Assembly: GCA_964573105.1 (NCBI GenBank)
Contig: CAZNIS010000007.1
Span: 62,001 to 126,000 of the forward strand
DNA: 64,000 nucleotides
Direction of reading: 5' to 3'
From: CAKZSB01 sp964573105
GTDB taxonomy: Bacteria > Pseudomonadota > Gammaproteobacteria > Granulosicoccales > Granulosicoccaceae
The notes under the pieces were generated by a model, which worked only from the letters and a program-made list of their open reading frames with translations, did not search any database and was not told where the DNA came from. The position numbers and the translations under genes are program-made. Numbering within the stretch: position 1 is the stretch's first letter; the number at the start of each line of letters is the position of its first letter. Positions 1 through 9,545 of the stretch are shown piece by piece.

Positions 1-1588
1 TCGGTGCTTCGATCGCGCTGGTCTCTGATTCCAGCATACCGTCGCTTGCGATTTGATGAAGTCGATCGGATTCGGCTCTGTCGCGGAATTGTTCCAGCAG
101 GTGACTGACGGTGATCTCGGGATTGCACTCGACGATGGTGATCACTTCCATCAGTAACCTGGCGCCCGGGATGTTGTCGGAAAAATTGTATAGCTCCGGG
201 TCGATCTCCAGCACGATACCGGGCTGCTCGAAAATGGCGGCCAGGGCCTTTCGTACGGGTGATGGTGCACCGGCCCGCGAGGCGCTGGGCGGGGCTTGCA
301 CGACTGGCGGTGCCGGTGTGGTCTGCTCGAAGATCTGCGTGCCCACCAGCTCGCTTAGCTGCTGTTCGACCAGCGAGCGATAGACGCTCTTTGGCATTGC
401 CTCGACCAGTGGCTTGCCCAGTTCAGCCAGGCGTGCCCGATGGCTCACGCCGGGTGTGTTCGCCTGCTGTTGCGACTGCTGCTGTAACTCGGCGAGCAGG
501 AAATCGGCGGCGTCAATCGCATCGGCTGCCAGTGCCTGAAAACCGTCGCTACCCCGTTGATTGACGATGCTGTCCGGATCTTCGCCGTCTGGTAAAAACA
601 GAAAACGTGCGATCCTGCCTGACTTGAGACAGGGAAGCGCGGCGTTGAGCGCTCGCCACGCGGCCTGGCGCCCGGCCCGATCGCCGTCGAAACAGAAGAT
701 GATCTCATCAGTTTCGCGAAACAGCAGTTGTACCTGATCGGTGTTGGTGGCCGTGCCAAGGGTGGCGACGGCGTTGCGCAGGCCGTGCTCGGCCAGCGCG
801 ATAACGTCCATGTATCCCTCCACCACAACGATGTGATTCGACTTGCCGGTTCTGGCACGACGCAGCTCGTAGAGCCCATAGACCTCGCGACCTTTCTGGA
901 AAAGAGTCGTCTCGGGTGAGTTCAGGTACTTGGGTTCGCCGCTGCCGATGATGCGGCCGCCGAAACCGATGGTGCGACCGCGACGATCGCGAATCGGGTA
1001 CATGATGCGCTCGCGAAAACGATCGTGTGTGCGTCCGCTGTCGTTGCGCACCAGCATGCCGGCCTCCAGCAAATCGGATGAGCCGGTCGTCAGCGTGCTT
1101 TCCAGCGTGTGCCAGCCAGCCGGTGCAAATCCGAGTTTGAACTCGCGCGCCGTTTCGCCGGTGATGCCGCGCTTTTGCAAATAGCTGATCGCATCCGGTG
1201 CATTTTTGAGTTGCTCGACGTAGAACGCAGTGCAGGCGGTGAGGGTATCGTACAGCGCTTGCTGGCTGCGCGTGACCGGTGCAATCGCTTCTCTGGGCAC
1301 TTGCATGCCGACGCGATTGGCGAGGTATTCGACTGCATCAACAAAGTGCATGTGGTCGAAATCGATCAAGAAACCGATTGCTGATCCGTTCGCGCCACAG
1401 CCAAAGCAGTGGTAGAACTGTTTCGTTTGGCTGACGTTAAATGACGGAGTTTTTTCGTCGTGAAACGGGCAGCAGGCTTTGTAGTTAGCGCCGGCTTTTT
1501 TCAGCGGCACGTACTGATCAATAATTTCGACTATGTCGACTCTGGCGAGCAGATCATCAATGAACTGTTTGGGGATTCTGCCAGACAT
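1..1588 (-). CDS. dnaG: DNA primase DnaG (3' end outside window)
   Basis: RNA primer synthesis at the replication fork. Reading leftwards from the ATG at 1588, the protein has the N-terminal CHC2 zinc finger (ligands C40, H43, C61, C64), the catalytic core, and a TOPRIM domain with the EGYMD motif (E257) and the metal-binding FDGDRAG stretch (D301, D303). About 529 codons are present and no stop is reached before base 1, so the C-terminal helicase-binding domain is incomplete here. The N-terminus aligns from its first residues with the enterobacterial protein, which supports this start. The usual upstream partners rpsU and yqeY are about 13 kb away (14.6-15.4 kb), so the macromolecular synthesis operon is split. 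Confidence 0.97.
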   Translation of the reverse strand, partial: MSGRIPKQFIDDLLARVDIVEIIDQYVPLKKAGANYKACCPFHDEKTPSFNVSQTKQFYHCFGCGANGSAIGFLIDFDHMHFVDAVEYLANRVGMQVPREAIAPVTRSQQALYDTLTACTAFYVEQLKNAPDAISYLQKRGITGETAREFKLGFAPAGWHTLESTLTTGSSDLLEAGMLVRNDSGRTHDRFRERIMYPIRDRRGRTIGFGGRIIGSGEPKYLNSPETTLFQKGREVYGLYELRRARTGKSNHIVVVEGYMDVIALAEHGLRNAVATLGTATNTDQVQLLFRETDEIIFCFDGDRAGRQAAWRALNAALPCLKSGRIARFLFLPDGEDPDSIVNQRGSDGFQALAADAIDAADFLLAELQQQSQQQANTPGVSHRARLAELGKPLVEAMPKSVYRSLVEQQLSELVGTQIFEQTTPAPPVVQAPPSASRAGAPSPVRKALAAIFEQPGIVLEIDPELYNFSDNIPGARLLMEVITIVECNPEITVSHLLEQFRDRAESDRLHQIASDGMLESETSAIEAP

Positions 1589-1699
1589 AGCTGCGGTCGC
1601 CGAGCGGGCGCGTATTGTATCACTGTCGGCGGGCAATCCGCCGTGACGACGCTCGCCATGAGGATGCCGCTGGCATCCTCATGGGCCGGGGAAACGCAC

Positions 1700-3610
1700 T
1701 TACTGGCCGTTTTTGATTTCGTCCTGCAGTTGTTTGATCGGTCGAATCCAGGGCTTGAACTGTCGCACTTCGGCGGGCATGGCATTAATCGCGGCCAGTG
1801 CCTCGTCGGTACTGTCGAACAGGCCGTTCAGCAGACCATAGACCTGACGCCCGTTGCTTTTGATCACAAACGGATAGACCGCCAGCGGGCCATCCAGTGG
1901 CAGCGTCTGGGCAAACTCCATTATGTAGTCGCGCTCGCGCGAAGTAGCCAGTTGCAAGGTGAATTTTGTCTGAGGCTGGAACAGCACCCAGCGCTCGTTT
2001 TCCACCGCTCGCACGACGCGCTGCACTTCGGGCTCCTCTACCTCAACCGGCACGCCGTCGTCAGAGGTGCCGTCCGATACTGCGGGGACTGATGCGGCGT
2101 CGGTGTCAGTCGATGGCACCGGCACGACGACTGAACTCGCGGTGCTTTGTGTCTCTGTCGTCGCGGGCGCCGGCGGTGCTGGCTGAACGGGTGCTGGCTG
2201 CACGGGTTCAGGCTCTGGCTCGGCGGCCGCGGTGACGGGCTGCTCTTCTGTGGTGCTGGCGTCTTCGCCGCTCGCGGCTGTCTCTTCTGTAGTACCGGGA
2301 TTGGTGTTGCGGTTACCGCCGTTGCCAGCCGAAGCGGTTGTGGTCTGGTCGATTGCAGGCGCGGCTGGTGTGTCGTCGCCAGCGCTGTTGTCGGCCAGCG
2401 TGTTTTCACTTGTGTCCGTTTGTGTGTCGCTGCCAGCCGGATCTGTCTGTGGCTGCAGCAATTCAGTATCTGCTGCGCTGCTGCCGTCTGCCAGAGTGCC
2501 TGTCGACGGGGTCTCTTCGGTGCTGCTCTGCGCCGGGCTGTCGCTGTCGGCGGCGTCGCGATGTTCGGGACGCAGCAGGTCGGCACCGCTGCCACTGGTG
2601 GCGATGCTGGTTTCATCGACCTGAGGGCTTGCGGGTGTCGCTACCACCGGCGTTGTCGTGTCATTGTCGATCGCAGCCAGCGTGTCATCCGGGCCGCTAT
2701 CGCTTGAGCCGAACATCGACAGGCCCCAGACGATCAGTGCGAGTGCTGCGGCGCCAAGTCCGATCACCGGCCAGCCGAGTGCGCCGATCAGGCCGCCTTC
2801 AACACCGCTGGACGCTGCCACGCCGGTGCCGGTGTAGACCTTATTGAGATAGGTGGCGGCGTGCTGGTTGATCGCCGCCGGTATGCCATCGGCGTTTTGC
2901 TGGATGCGAGTCACCGCATTGTCGGTAAATGGAAATTCGCCGACAAATCCAGCCTGGTTGAGTCGGAAGGCCAGATACTCACGGGTGCGTTCTGGGGTGA
3001 GGGCGGGCATTGCCGACACACTGTAGTTCGGCATATCGAACTCGCCGCCAACGGCGTCGAGCTCATCTTGAAAGGAGGCGACGCCGGTCAGCAACAGACG
3101 CGCGACCGGTCTGCCGTCCTGTTGCAGCGAAGGCATTAGCCCAATCAACTCGGCGATCTCTTCAATCGGCGCGAGGTGCGCATTGTCGACAATCAGCGCC
3201 GGCGTAGTCTGGTTGTTGCTGAGTGTTTCGAAGTGGGGTATCAGGCGCTCGATGTGCTCGGGCACCGTATCGACTTCCTGGTCGTCGAACTGGCCCAGTA
3301 TCGCAGCCAGAAACCCGCGCGCCTCGAAGTTGCTGTCACCGCGTGCGATGTAGGGTTTGAGGTAATCCTTGTTGTGCCGCACGAGTTGCGACAACAGCAC
3401 CGATTTTCCGCTGCCGCTGGGGCCGATCAGCAGGTGCAGCGATTCGCCGTGTTTCAGTTGTTGCTCGATTTCCGAGCGAACCGACTGCGAGTTGGAGTCA
3501 TTCATGAGATCGCGATTGCGATCATCTTCAAACGGCTGGGCGCTCAGTCCAAGGTCTGAGAGCGCCGCTTCTGATAGCCGACTGGGAGTCTGGTTGTCGT
3601 TGCCTGTCAT
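1700..3610 (-). CDS. damX: DamX-like AAA ATPase with SPOR domain
   Basis: Membrane-anchored protein of 636 residues. An AAA/ExeA-like ATPase domain comes first (Walker A GPSGSGKS at 63-70, Walker B-like ALIVDNAHL around 138-146). A single membrane segment follows at about 275-299, then a roughly 240-residue low-complexity Thr/Ser/Pro/Ala/Glu periplasmic linker and a C-terminal SPOR domain (about 545-620). SPOR domains bind denuded septal peptidoglycan, so a role in cell division is inferred. It lies downstream of aroB as in other gammaproteobacteria with pilMNOPQ-aroKB-damX order. The linker produces several long, meaningless open frames on the opposite strand. Confidence 0.85.
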   Translation of the reverse strand: MTGNDNQTPSRLSEAALSDLGLSAQPFEDDRNRDLMNDSNSQSVRSEIEQQLKHGESLHLLIGPSGSGKSVLLSQLVRHNKDYLKPYIARGDSNFEARGFLAAILGQFDDQEVDTVPEHIERLIPHFETLSNNQTTPALIVDNAHLAPIEEIAELIGLMPSLQQDGRPVARLLLTGVASFQDELDAVGGEFDMPNYSVSAMPALTPERTREYLAFRLNQAGFVGEFPFTDNAVTRIQQNADGIPAAINQHAATYLNKVYTGTGVAASSGVEGGLIGALGWPVIGLGAAALALIVWGLSMFGSSDSGPDDTLAAIDNDTTTPVVATPASPQVDETSIATSGSGADLLRPEHRDAADSDSPAQSSTEETPSTGTLADGSSAADTELLQPQTDPAGSDTQTDTSENTLADNSAGDDTPAAPAIDQTTTASAGNGGNRNTNPGTTEETAASGEDASTTEEQPVTAAAEPEPEPVQPAPVQPAPPAPATTETQSTASSVVVPVPSTDTDAASVPAVSDGTSDDGVPVEVEEPEVQRVVRAVENERWVLFQPQTKFTLQLATSRERDYIMEFAQTLPLDGPLAVYPFVIKSNGRQVYGLLNGLFDSTDEALAAINAMPAEVRQFKPWIRPIKQLQDEIKNGQ

Positions 3611-3753
3611 GTCTGCACCCGGCCGCCGATTTTTTGCGTGAAATCATGATTCTATGCGACGTGCGCGGCGACGGCAACGTTAACAGATTACCTGTGAGCG
3701 TCGGCGCGGTGCAGGCGTGAGCCGTCCACCCGGGTTTGCTGGCGACCCACCTC

Positions 3754-4854
3754 CTACCTATGAGCGGTGGCGATGCCGGTTGGTCTGTCGGTCAGCATCT
3801 GCCGCAGTGCACCCCGATCGTAGTCGCTGGTTAAAAATGACTGACCGATACCGCGCATCAGAACCAGTGTCAGCACCTGATCCCGCACCTTTTTATCGCG
3901 CGACATGAGATCGAGAAACTGTTCAGCGGTGATTGCCTCCGGTGCGGCGGTCGGCAGACCGGCGCGGTGCAACAGTTGTTCGATTCGAATCACATCGGCT
4001 TCGGGCATAAAGCCGCTGCGGGCAGAGAAGTGCGCGGCCAGACAAATGCCTGCGGCCACAGCCTCGCCGTGCAGCCAGACGCCGTAGCCCATGGCGTTTT
4101 CGATCGCGTGACCGAAAGTGTGCCCCAGATTCAGCAACGCGCGCTGGCCGGACTCGCGCTCGTCGGCGGCGACGATGTCAGCCTTGAACTGGCAGCAGGA
4201 CAGCACGGCTTCGGCAACGGCTTCTGCATCGAGCTGCAGCAGCGCATCGAGATGCTCGCCCAGCCAGTCGAAAAACTGTGGCTGGTTGATCAGGCCGTAT
4301 TTGATTACCTCTGCGAGGCCGGCGGCGTACTCTCTTGGCGGCAGGGTCGTCAGGGTTTCGATGTCGGCGATCACGGCGGTGGGTTGGTGAAAGGCCCCGA
4401 TCATGTTTTTGCCGGCCGGATGATTGACGCCGGTTTTGCCACCCACCGATGAATCGACCTGCGCGAGCAGTGTCGTTGGCACTTGTAAAAATTGAATGCC
4501 ACGCTGAAACGACGCCGCGGCAAAGCCTGCGATGTCGCCAACCACGCCGCCACCCAGCGCGACGATGGTACTGCTGCGATCAAATTTTTGCGCCATCAGC
4601 GCGTCGTAGATACTCGACACGGCATCCAGTGTCTTGTGGGCTTCACCGGCCTGCAACACGACTTCACCGACATGGTGATTGCCCAGCGATTCGACTACTT
4701 GCCGCAGATATAATGGTGCAACATTGCTATCGGTCACGATCAGCACGTTGCGCCCGGCCAGATGGCGAGCGTACAGCGATGGATCGGTCAGCAGCGACTG
4801 GCCGGCGTAGATCGGGTAGCTGCGCGCGCCCAGGTCCACGGTAAGTGATTTCAT
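3754..4854 (-). CDS. aroB: 3-dehydroquinate synthase
   Basis: Second step of the shikimate pathway: NAD- and metal-dependent conversion of DAHP to 3-dehydroquinate in the cytoplasm. At 366 residues it has the usual length. Visible motifs are the nucleotide-binding ALGGGVVGDIAGF segment and the metal-ligand histidines in NLGHTFGHAIE and WLHGEAVAAG. It follows aroK on the same strand after a gap of about 135 bases, so the two shikimate genes are probably cotranscribed. The start is the ATG at 4854, which gives the typical short N-terminus. Confidence 0.96.
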   Translation of the reverse strand: MKSLTVDLGARSYPIYAGQSLLTDPSLYARHLAGRNVLIVTDSNVAPLYLRQVVESLGNHHVGEVVLQAGEAHKTLDAVSSIYDALMAQKFDRSSTIVALGGGVVGDIAGFAAASFQRGIQFLQVPTTLLAQVDSSVGGKTGVNHPAGKNMIGAFHQPTAVIADIETLTTLPPREYAAGLAEVIKYGLINQPQFFDWLGEHLDALLQLDAEAVAEAVLSCCQFKADIVAADERESGQRALLNLGHTFGHAIENAMGYGVWLHGEAVAAGICLAAHFSARSGFMPEADVIRIEQLLHRAGLPTAAPEAITAEQFLDLMSRDKKVRDQVLTLVLMRGIGQSFLTSDYDRGALRQMLTDRPTGIATAHR

Positions 4855-4989
4855 CTTTTATTCAGGTGCGATCAGAAGTCGGGCAGGGTAGTGTACGACT
4901 TATCTGTTCTGGTGGTCACACGTCGACCGTGCATCTGCACTATCGGCCGATGGGCGATGCAGTCTGATGATGGGCTGAATGGCGTATCG

Positions 4990-5523
4990 TTACTCGCAGT
5001 CGCTGGATTGTTTCTCGCAGGTGTCCAGCATCTTGCAAATGCGATCTACCACGCGGCGGTGTTTCTGTCGGCTGGTGCTGACGCGAAGGTCGGCAATCGA
5101 GAGATAGATCGGTGTGCGGTGTCGGCTCATCTCGGTCAGAAAACTGCGCACGTCCTTGTCGGCCAGCAGTGGGCGGGATTTGTCGCGTGTGGTTCGCTCG
5201 ACCTGAATGTCGAGTTGTACATCGAGGTACACCACGACGCCGCGGTCTGACAATCGAGTGCGATTTTCCTCTCGCAGCACCGCGCCACCACCGGTCGCCA
5301 GCACGATATTTTCCTTGCGACTGAGTATGTCGATCATGCGCGCTTCGCGACGACGAAATCCGGCCTCTCCCTCGAAATCGAAAATGGTCGGAATATCGAC
5401 GCCACAGCTGGCTTCAATTTCTCTATCGCTATCGTAGAAGGGTCTGCACAGGCGGCGCGCGAGTTGCCGACCGATTGTGGTTTTACCGGCCCCCATCGGA
5501 CCGATCAGAAATATATTGGCCAT
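4990..5523 (-). CDS. aroK: Shikimate kinase
   Basis: ATP-dependent phosphorylation of shikimate in aromatic amino acid synthesis. The protein has 177 residues, with the P-loop GPMGAGKT at residues 8-15 right after a short beta strand, the shikimate-binding D-R-E-I-E segment, and the GGGAV motif around residue 79. It lies immediately upstream of aroB and downstream of a strong terminator that separates it from pilQ. It is therefore probably transcribed from its own promoter rather than by read-through from the pilus operon. Confidence 0.96.
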   Translation of the reverse strand: MANIFLIGPMGAGKTTIGRQLARRLCRPFYDSDREIEASCGVDIPTIFDFEGEAGFRRREARMIDILSRKENIVLATGGGAVLREENRTRLSDRGVVVYLDVQLDIQVERTTRDKSRPLLADKDVRSFLTEMSRHRTPIYLSIADLRVSTSRQKHRRVVDRICKMLDTCEKQSSDCE

Positions 5524-5585
5524 TCCAGCTTAAATCGGGTCTTCATCCGTTCGACCATACCTTAAGCGCTGCAAAAATGCAGAGC

Positions 5586-5616
5586 AAAAAAAAACCGCGG
5601 CGAGCCGCGGTTTTTT
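5586..5616. terminator. Bidirectional rho-independent terminator after pilQ
   Basis: A perfect 6-bp GC stem (ccgcgg at 5595-5600 and 5605-5610, loop cgag) is flanked by a run of eight or more A on the left and six T on the right, so it can act in both directions. It sits between the pilQ stop and the aroK start and should end the pilMNOPQ transcript. Confidence 0.85.
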
Positions 5617-5636
5617 CTACAGATTTCGCCAGGCGA

Positions 5637-7769
5637 TCAGTTGTCCAGCGCGGAGCCACCGTCGTTGACGATTTTCGGTGTGACGAACACCAGCAGCTCT
5701 GTTTTATCGTCTTCAGAGGAGTTGTGCTGAAAGAGTTTTCCGATCAGCGGCAGATCGCCAAAGAAGGGCACCTGCTCACGTGACTGAATAGTCTCTTGCT
5801 CGTAGATGCCACCCAGAACAACGGTTTCGCCATTGGCTACCAGCACCTGAGTCTTAACCTCGCGGGTGTCGATACTCGGTACTCGTGACTGACCTTCGCC
5901 CGAGAAGATCTGGCCAACGGTATCTTTGTTGACGGTCAGATCCATGATGATGCGCTCATCAGGAGTAATCTGCGGCTTGACCCGCAGCGCTAGCACGGCC
6001 TTTCTGAAAGCGATTGACGATGCACCGCTGGAAGAGGCTTCCAGGTAAGGAATTTCCACACCTTGCTCAATGTAGGCTTCGTGCTGATTGGCGGTAATCA
6101 CGCGAGGACTGGAGATCACTTCGCCGCGTCCTTCCGCTTGCATGGCAGACAATTCCAGCTCAAGCAATGTGCCGAAGGGGAGTTTTGCCAGTGCCAGTGC
6201 AATGCTGCCGGCCTGATTGGTTGCGGGCAGGTTGACGTTGAAGCGGTTCAAGCCCGGATCGGAGCCTGCCAGCAGGGCGCTGGTGCCGGTCGCGTTGCCG
6301 CTGAGTGCCAGACCTTCATTGTCGTTGGTAGTGGTGTTGCGATTGATGCCAAAGCGTGAACCGAGCTCGCGATTGAAATCATCGGTGGCGATGACGATTC
6401 GCGATTCGATCAACACCTGGCGGACCGGGATATCCAGACGAGTGACCAGCGCTCTGACTTTACCCAGCACATCGACGGTGTCGTTAACCAGAATCGTGTT
6501 GGTACGATCGTCGATGGTGACGTTGCCGCGATCCGACAGCACACCGCCGGTGTCAGATTTCAGGATCGCTGCCACTTCGGCGGCCTTGGCATAGTTCACC
6601 TGAACAAATTCGGTGCGCAGTGGCTCAAGCTCAATGGCTTTTTGATTGGCTTCGCGCTCGGAGGCTTCGCGTGCAGCGATCTCCTGACTGGGCGCGACCA
6701 TGATCACATTGCCCGACTTGCGCTTGTCCAGCCCCTTGGTGCGAAGGATGATATCCAGCGCCTGATCCCAGGGGACGTTTTTCAATCGCAGTGTTACCTT
6801 GCCTGACACGCTGTCGCTGACGACGATGTTCAGATCGGTAAAATCGGCCAGCAACTGCAGCACTGAGCGAACTTCGATATCCTGAAAGTTCAGTGACAGT
6901 TCTTCGCCAACGTAGGTAGGTTCCTGCGGGGTGAAGCTGGCAGAGTCAAATGACGGCTGACTGGTCTCGACGAATTCTTCGACCGGCGCGGCCTGTTGAA
7001 CAGGAATGGACGCTTGTCTGGATTCAGGTTTCGGCGCCTCGGCAACTGGAGCCGGTGCAGGGGCAGGGGTCTGCTCGGCAACTTCTTTCACCGATACCTC
7101 TGGCTCCTGTGCAACTTCCTGCAGCGGCAGGCTGGTCGGCAGTTCAACCACGATGCCAGAATCTTCTTCGGCTTCAACCACAGGCGTCGGCTCGTCAGTT
7201 TGGGCAACTTCAACCGCACCTTCTGCCGGAGTGACGAGCAGATCTTCATCTTCACCGTCGTCGAGCAGGCCTTCGGCGTCTGTCTCCAGCGTGATCAAAA
7301 TACGATCGCCTTCGATGCGCGTTTCGTACTCTGTCATCTCGTCGAGATTCAGTACCACACGAGTGCGGTCATTGGCTTCAACGATATTGACGCTGTCGAC
7401 GTTGCCTACACCGACAGGAACAACCCGTCCATCGAGTGCGTTCGTCGTACCGAGCAGATCGATCGCGATGCGGGCCGGTGCGTTGATCGCAAAGGTCTGC
7501 GGCTCTTCGATCGGATCGCTGAGCTTGATTGATATCTGTTGCTGGTTGCCCGGCAGAGTGGTGTAGCTGACATTGTCCAGCGTTGCGGCCAGTGCCGTCG
7601 CGCCGAGTGCGAAGTGTGCACTCATCGCAACCACCAGTGCGCGCAAGGGGCCAGTCGCCTTATTTTTTGCGCGGCCAAGCGGTGTGCCGCAAACTGTTGG
7701 TGTTTTCACCGTTTTTCTCCGTCGCATGATTTTTCTGCTACCTGTTGCCCGGTTTACGTGCCTGCTCAT
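5637..7769 (-). CDS. pilQ: Type IV pilus secretin PilQ
   Basis: Outer-membrane secretin through which the type IV pilus is extruded. The protein has 710 residues. A basic N-terminal stretch and hydrophobic segment ending ALA (about residues 45-61) look like a long signal peptide. AMIN-type peptidoglycan-binding repeats follow, then a Pro/Glu-rich linker, the STN domain (SLNFQDIEVRSVLQLLADF, about 300), N-domains and the C-terminal secretin core with VPFFGDLPLIGKLF. The ATG at 7769 overlaps the pilP stop by 4 bases (ATGA), which indicates translational coupling. A start at the internal MRRRKT about 14 residues later is possible. Confidence 0.96.
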   Translation of the reverse strand: MSRHVNRATGSRKIMRRRKTVKTPTVCGTPLGRAKNKATGPLRALVVAMSAHFALGATALAATLDNVSYTTLPGNQQQISIKLSDPIEEPQTFAINAPARIAIDLLGTTNALDGRVVPVGVGNVDSVNIVEANDRTRVVLNLDEMTEYETRIEGDRILITLETDAEGLLDDGEDEDLLVTPAEGAVEVAQTDEPTPVVEAEEDSGIVVELPTSLPLQEVAQEPEVSVKEVAEQTPAPAPAPVAEAPKPESRQASIPVQQAAPVEEFVETSQPSFDSASFTPQEPTYVGEELSLNFQDIEVRSVLQLLADFTDLNIVVSDSVSGKVTLRLKNVPWDQALDIILRTKGLDKRKSGNVIMVAPSQEIAAREASEREANQKAIELEPLRTEFVQVNYAKAAEVAAILKSDTGGVLSDRGNVTIDDRTNTILVNDTVDVLGKVRALVTRLDIPVRQVLIESRIVIATDDFNRELGSRFGINRNTTTNDNEGLALSGNATGTSALLAGSDPGLNRFNVNLPATNQAGSIALALAKLPFGTLLELELSAMQAEGRGEVISSPRVITANQHEAYIEQGVEIPYLEASSSGASSIAFRKAVLALRVKPQITPDERIIMDLTVNKDTVGQIFSGEGQSRVPSIDTREVKTQVLVANGETVVLGGIYEQETIQSREQVPFFGDLPLIGKLFQHNSSEDDKTELLVFVTPKIVNDGGSALDN

Positions 7770-8347
7770 TCGCCGTCTCCCAGGGCCAACTGCGCGTCCC
7801 GTTGTATCCAGCCACTGATGCCATCGGGGATAAGTTCAACCAGCTTTATCTGGTTTTCGGAAATCTGTGTGATCTTGCCGTGGTTCTGTCCGGCATAGTT
7901 GCCTGGCTGAACCCGATGGATCGTGCCTTCGGGGTCCTGAACCAGTGCCCAGCTCGACGCGCGCTGTTTGAGTATGCCGACCATCTTCAGTGCATCCAGC
8001 GGATAGTTTTCAAGCATCTCACGACGTCGATCATCAGCCGGGCGGGGGCCATTGGCACCGCTGCTTTGGTTGCTCGACAATCGCGTCTGGGCGCGGAACG
8101 GATCGCGAAGACCTGTCTCGACGTAGCTGAAGGATTCGTACGGCGCAAAGTTCGGCAGCGGATCGACCCGACCCTGATGTTTTTGCCGCGTTTCGGCGAC
8201 AAACTGCTCAAGGTCGGACATGTCTTCGTTACAGGCCGTCAGAGATAGTGCGGCCACCGCCAGGATTCCTGCGCGTAACCAGTGCCGGTTTGATCCGGCG
8301 GATACAGTGCTAGTGTGTTTCACGCGTCTATCCTTCGTCTTCTTCAA
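7766..8347 (-). CDS. pilP: Type IV pilus lipoprotein PilP
   Basis: Inner-membrane lipoprotein that links the PilM/N/O platform to the PilQ secretin. A positively charged N-terminus and hydrophobic stretch end in a lipobox LTAC with the lipidated cysteine at residue 39. The C-terminal half is the small beta domain that contacts the secretin. At 193 residues it is slightly long at the N-terminus. The gene overlaps pilO upstream by 20 bases and pilQ downstream by 4. Confidence 0.94.
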   Translation of the reverse strand: MKKTKDRRVKHTSTVSAGSNRHWLRAGILAVAALSLTACNEDMSDLEQFVAETRQKHQGRVDPLPNFAPYESFSYVETGLRDPFRAQTRLSSNQSSGANGPRPADDRRREMLENYPLDALKMVGILKQRASSWALVQDPEGTIHRVQPGNYAGQNHGKITQISENQIKLVELIPDGISGWIQRDAQLALGDGE

Positions 8348-8963
8348 GATAACGGTATGTGGTGGCAGTCAGATCCATCTTCAGTTTTTGCGATTTGGGC
8401 TGATTGCCATCGGCATTTCGCGCTGCAATTGGTACGATCGCAATGTTGTTCAGCGTGACAATTCGTGGCAGAGCGGCCAGGCCGCTGATAAACGTGCCAA
8501 ACTGGTGGTAGTTGCCAGTGACGCTGATCTTGATCGGGTACTCCATATAAAATTCGCGGGCGACTTCCTTTTCGGGTTTGAAGTACTCGACCTCGAGACC
8601 GGCGGCGACACTGGTCTGCGACAGATCAATCAACAGACTCTCGATGTCTGTCTTGTTCGGCAACTGGCGAAGCATCACGTTGAAGGTCTTCTTCATCTCG
8701 CCCAGTTGCTCGAGATAAGCGTCCCGGTTGGCGGCTTTTGCCTGTTCGGTATCAAACACCTGGCGCAAACCGTTTTCCTTCAGTTCAACCCGTTGCAGGT
8801 CGTTGAACTTGGGCTGGATCAGCAGCCAGATACCAGCGCCGACAATAGCGGCCAGTACCAGTGCCAGCACCAGTAGTCTGGCGGCCAGCGGTGCGCTGCC
8901 GATTCTTTTCAGATCGCTGGCGTCAAGATTTTGCAGGTCGTTGAATGCCTGTCCGATATTCAC
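8328..8963 (-). CDS. pilO: Type IV pilus assembly protein PilO
   Basis: Bitopic inner-membrane protein that pairs with PilN to form the periplasmic part of the pilus alignment complex. It has 211 residues: a short cytoplasmic N-terminus, one membrane segment at about 28-50, a coiled coil, then a ferredoxin-like periplasmic domain. It is encoded between pilN (12-base gap) and pilP (20-base overlap), which fixes the assignment. Confidence 0.94.
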   Translation of the reverse strand: MNIGQAFNDLQNLDASDLKRIGSAPLAARLLVLALVLAAIVGAGIWLLIQPKFNDLQRVELKENGLRQVFDTEQAKAANRDAYLEQLGEMKKTFNVMLRQLPNKTDIESLLIDLSQTSVAAGLEVEYFKPEKEVAREFYMEYPIKISVTGNYHQFGTFISGLAALPRIVTLNNIAIVPIAARNADGNQPKSQKLKMDLTATTYRYLEEDEG

Positions 8964-8975
8964 GATTCTGGCTCC

Positions 8976-9545
8976 TTATTCGTCGCTTGACGCGAGCTGA
9001 TTTGCCGCAGGTGCCACTGTCTGTGACAAGTACAGCTTGAAAGAGCTGATTCCGCTGTCCTTGGCGGATTCAATAACGTCAAGTGCCGGGTTCTTGAACC
9101 ACTCGGACGAGTCGAGGTTGCGCATTAACGTGGAAACGCGTGCGTTTGAATCGGCGCGACCCTCCAGCACAATGCGATCCTGCTCTTGCTTCATGGCATG
9201 GAAAAAGACACCGTCCGGCACGCGCTCGGCCAGTTGCTGGAAGGTGTGAACCACCTGTGGGCGCTTGGCCTGGAGTTGCTGAATGATGTCCATGCGAGCG
9301 AGCAGGTTGGCTTTGGTGGACTCGAGTTCCTTTATCTCGCGCAATTCTTTTTGCAGTTGATTGATCTCGTTTTGCAGGTACTGGTTACGTGCCTGCTGGT
9401 AGTCGATCTTTTGCTGCGCGTACTGCATGCCTGCGAACACGATGCCGGCGCCAAGTGCTGCAACCAGACCGAGTGTCAGACCGAATTCGCGGGTCTTCTG
9501 GCGCCGTTCTTCCTCGCGCCACGGGAGCAGATTAATTTTTGCCAT
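8976..9545 (-). CDS. pilN: Type IV pilus assembly protein PilN
   Basis: Inner-membrane partner of PilO. It has 189 residues and begins MAKINLLPWRE, the conserved cytoplasmic motif that docks into a groove of PilM. A membrane segment (about 23-42), a coiled coil (about 45-85) and a small periplasmic domain follow. Its ATG overlaps the pilM stop by one base (TGATG), consistent with coupled synthesis of the interacting pair. Confidence 0.95.
   Translation of the reverse strand: MAKINLLPWREEERRQKTREFGLTLGLVAALGAGIVFAGMQYAQQKIDYQQARNQYLQNEINQLQKELREIKELESTKANLLARMDIIQQLQAKRPQVVHTFQQLAERVPDGVFFHAMKQEQDRIVLEGRADSNARVSTLMRNLDSSEWFKNPALDVIESAKDSGISSFKLYLSQTVAPAANQLASSDE

Noticed and set aside
2038..2847. 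Several long open frames on both strands opposite and beside the DamX-like linker
   Set aside because: They are shadows of the repetitive Thr/Ser/Pro/Glu-coding, GC-rich linker; the translations are Arg/Cys/Ala-rich nonsense without family features.
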